Below are positions 53,100 to 54,422 of a stretch of 54,422 nt of DNA, one piece after another. The stretch is from Pseudomonadota bacterium (lineage in GTDB: Bacteria > Pseudomonadota > Gammaproteobacteria > Burkholderiales > Burkholderiaceae_C): NCBI GenBank assembly GCA_021807445.1, contig JAKBCY010000003.1, positions 1 to 54,422 of the forward strand, written 5' to 3'. The notes beneath the pieces were generated by a model, which was not told the DNA's origin, ran no database searches, and saw only the letters and a list, made by a program, of their open reading frames with translations. A program made the translations under genes and the position numbers. Within the stretch, counting starts at the first letter, position 1; the number at the start of each line of letters is the position of its first letter.

Positions 53100-54314
53100 A
53101 TGCGCGCGCGCTACCGTCCACCTGATATCCCGCAAACCTTTGGCCTCCTGATCCGGCGCTTTGGGCAGGAACGCCTGGCGCAGACGGCGGGCAGCCTCAC
53201 GTTCACGACCCTGATCTCCATGGTGCCTCTACTGGCCGTGGGTCTGTCACTTTTCACGGCGTTTCCGGCTTTTCACACCATGCAGGATCATCTACAGGTG
53301 CAATTTGCCCATGCCCTGCTCCCGCAAAACATCGCCGATACGGTGTTTGGCTACCTCAACCAGTTCGCTGCGAAGGCCAAAGGACTGGGGGCGGTTGGCA
53401 TCGCAGGTCTGGGCTTTCTTGCAACGTCGATGATGCTCACAGTCGACAAGGCACTCAACGCCATATGGCGCACGGCACGCCCACGCCCGCTCGCGCAGCG
53501 CGTGCTGCTGTATTGGGCGGGCATCACACTCGGCCCCCTGGTGCTCGGTGCCGGGCTGGCTGGGTCCGCCGCGCTGATGGCCGCACACCACGGTTGGCTG
53601 CATCATGTTCCGGGCGGCACAGGCGTACTGCTCACCGTGCTATCGTGGCTTTTCATGGGCTCGGCACTCGGGGCCTTGTATCGGTATGTGCCGAATACGG
53701 ACGTGAAGTGGCGTGACGCCTTGGCCGGCGGTCTTTTCGCGGCTGTGGGCTTCGACCTTGCCGGCCACGCGTTCGCCTGGTATGTGGCCAGCGTCCCCAC
53801 GTTCACGGCGGTCTACGGCACGTTTGCCACCTTACCCATTTTTCTCCTTTGGATCTATTGGAGCTGGATTGTGGTGCTGCTGGGTGCCATGCTGGCTGCA
53901 TTGCTGCCCTTGCTAAGGGTACGCGCGCTGCCAGTTCAGCATGCCGCTGGAGGCGATTTTTTGCTTGCACTCAAGCTGCTTCGCCTTCTGGGGCAGGCCC
54001 GCAAGGCTCCCGATAGCGGACGGGAAACGCTGCAACTGGCGCGAGCGTTGCGATGCGACCCCCTTCACCTGCAAACGAAACTCAACGCTCTGGAGGGGAT
54101 GGGCTGGATCGGCCGCGTGGTCCCCACTGAGAGGCACAAGGCAACGCGCTGGGCGCTGCTGGTGGACCCTGCACAGACGCCTATTGCCGCATTGGTTGAC
54201 GTGCTACTGCTGGACCATGAAGCCGCTGCCGCCGTGTCGCCACTCCTGGGTCAGATCATCAGCGACGAAGAGCGTGCACTATCTCTGGCTGCATTACTCA
54301 AAGTGGAGGGCTGA
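53100..54314 (+). CDS. YihY-family inner membrane protein
   Basis: A 404-aa protein: about six helices in residues 30-280 (GSLTFTTLISMVPLLAVGLSLFTAF, ALNAIWRTARPR, GITLGPLVLGAGLA, GTFATLPIFLLWIYWSWIVVLLGAMLAALLPLL), then a soluble C-terminal part of about 120 aa that looks like a winged-helix (LRCDPLHLQTKLNALEGMGWIGRVV). Older annotations call the family RNase BN, which has been withdrawn. The track start lies within wrbA on the other strand; ATG 53100 agrees with the family N-terminus. Confidence 0.88.
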   Translation: MRARYRPPDIPQTFGLLIRRFGQERLAQTAGSLTFTTLISMVPLLAVGLSLFTAFPAFHTMQDHLQVQFAHALLPQNIADTVFGYLNQFAAKAKGLGAVGIAGLGFLATSMMLTVDKALNAIWRTARPRPLAQRVLLYWAGITLGPLVLGAGLAGSAALMAAHHGWLHHVPGGTGVLLTVLSWLFMGSALGALYRYVPNTDVKWRDALAGGLFAAVGFDLAGHAFAWYVASVPTFTAVYGTFATLPIFLLWIYWSWIVVLLGAMLAALLPLLRVRALPVQHAAGGDFLLALKLLRLLGQARKAPDSGRETLQLARALRCDPLHLQTKLNALEGMGWIGRVVPTERHKATRWALLVDPAQTPIAALVDVLLLDHEAAAAVSPLLGQIISDEERALSLAALLKVEG

Positions 54315-54403
54315 GTTGATCTTCAGCGCGGCCGGCCAGCTCCAAGAAGCCGTCTACTGCGCAGGAATCTCATGAAAGCTTTACAACCTGATCTGGAGCG
54401 TCC

Positions 54404-54422
54404 ATGGACATAACCGTCTACC
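54404..54422 (+). CDS. Possible start of the next gene (cut by the window)
   Basis: ATGGACATAACCGTCTAC preceded by TGGAG 5-9 nt upstream would begin a protein MDITVY. Only six codons are visible, so this rests on the ribosome binding site and position alone. Confidence 0.3.

Noticed and set aside
53100-54314. Ribonuclease BN
   Set aside because: The YihY family was once given this name in error; the sequence is a membrane protein without nuclease motifs.

Overview
The window looks like a chromosomal segment of a GC-rich betaproteobacterium, probably of the order Burkholderiales. The evidence is the tmRNA tag ANDDSFALAA (close to the ANDERFALAA type usual in betaproteobacteria, from memory), the PhaB/PhaC/phasin set and the general codon use. 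A facultative, acid- or metal-exposed lifestyle is an inference from the transporters. I cannot name the species.

Region 1 (1-3.9 kb) is a mosaic edge. It holds the 5' part of an Nramp-family metal transporter running off the left end, an IS110-type transposase remnant interrupted by an IS66-type left end, and then an 88-bp near-perfect copy of the ssrA 3' flank. Next comes a VOC-family gene that looks like an integron cassette, flanked by attC-like sites, and then the real ssrA (tmRNA) gene with the second copy of the 88-bp repeat at its 3' end.

Region 2 (4.0-11.3 kb) has an ECF sigma factor, an ArsP/COG0701-type permease, a DUF2892 membrane protein, a carboxymuconolactone-decarboxylase-like protein and a CxxC thioredoxin-fold protein. 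A cation P-type ATPase and a VIT/CCC1 Fe/Mn transporter follow.

Region 3 (11.3-25.3 kb) holds an asparagine synthetase translationally coupled to an ATP-grasp-like ligase, UDP-glucose dehydrogenase (opposite strand), and a long plus-strand run: phaC, a MaoC-phosphotransacetylase fusion, ackA, a DUF4010 membrane protein, a P3A-type proton ATPase and a PHB-depolymerase-like hydrolase. An FNR/ANR-type box sits at exactly the class II position upstream of phaC.

Region 4 (25.8-42 kb) contains two paralogous YbhFGSR-type ABC exporters, one with its two ATPase domains fused and one with them split. Between them lie a TolC-type outer membrane protein, a universal stress protein, phaB and a phasin, and an Hsp20 gene lies just downstream of the second exporter. 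Several of these genes have FNR-like sites upstream.

Region 5 (42.5-49 kb) is a tight minus-strand operon: phosphoketolase, an AMP-phosphorylase-type enzyme, a PRPP-synthetase homologue and a beta-CASP metallo-beta-lactamase nuclease. It is preceded by another FNR-like box. Region 6 (49.3 kb to the end) has a Kch-like potassium channel, a GlcD/Dld-type FAD oxidase, a DUF2069 protein, WrbA and a YihY-family membrane protein.

The main hypothesis is that regions 3-5 form one oxygen-limitation island. RNA or nucleotides would be broken down to ribose phosphates. Phosphoketolase would turn these into acetyl phosphate, AckA would recover ATP, and Pta plus PhaB/PhaC would store surplus acetyl units and reducing power as PHB. 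Stress proteins, a proton pump and exporters would be co-induced. Each enzyme assignment is by family; the linked pathway and the co-regulation are inference.
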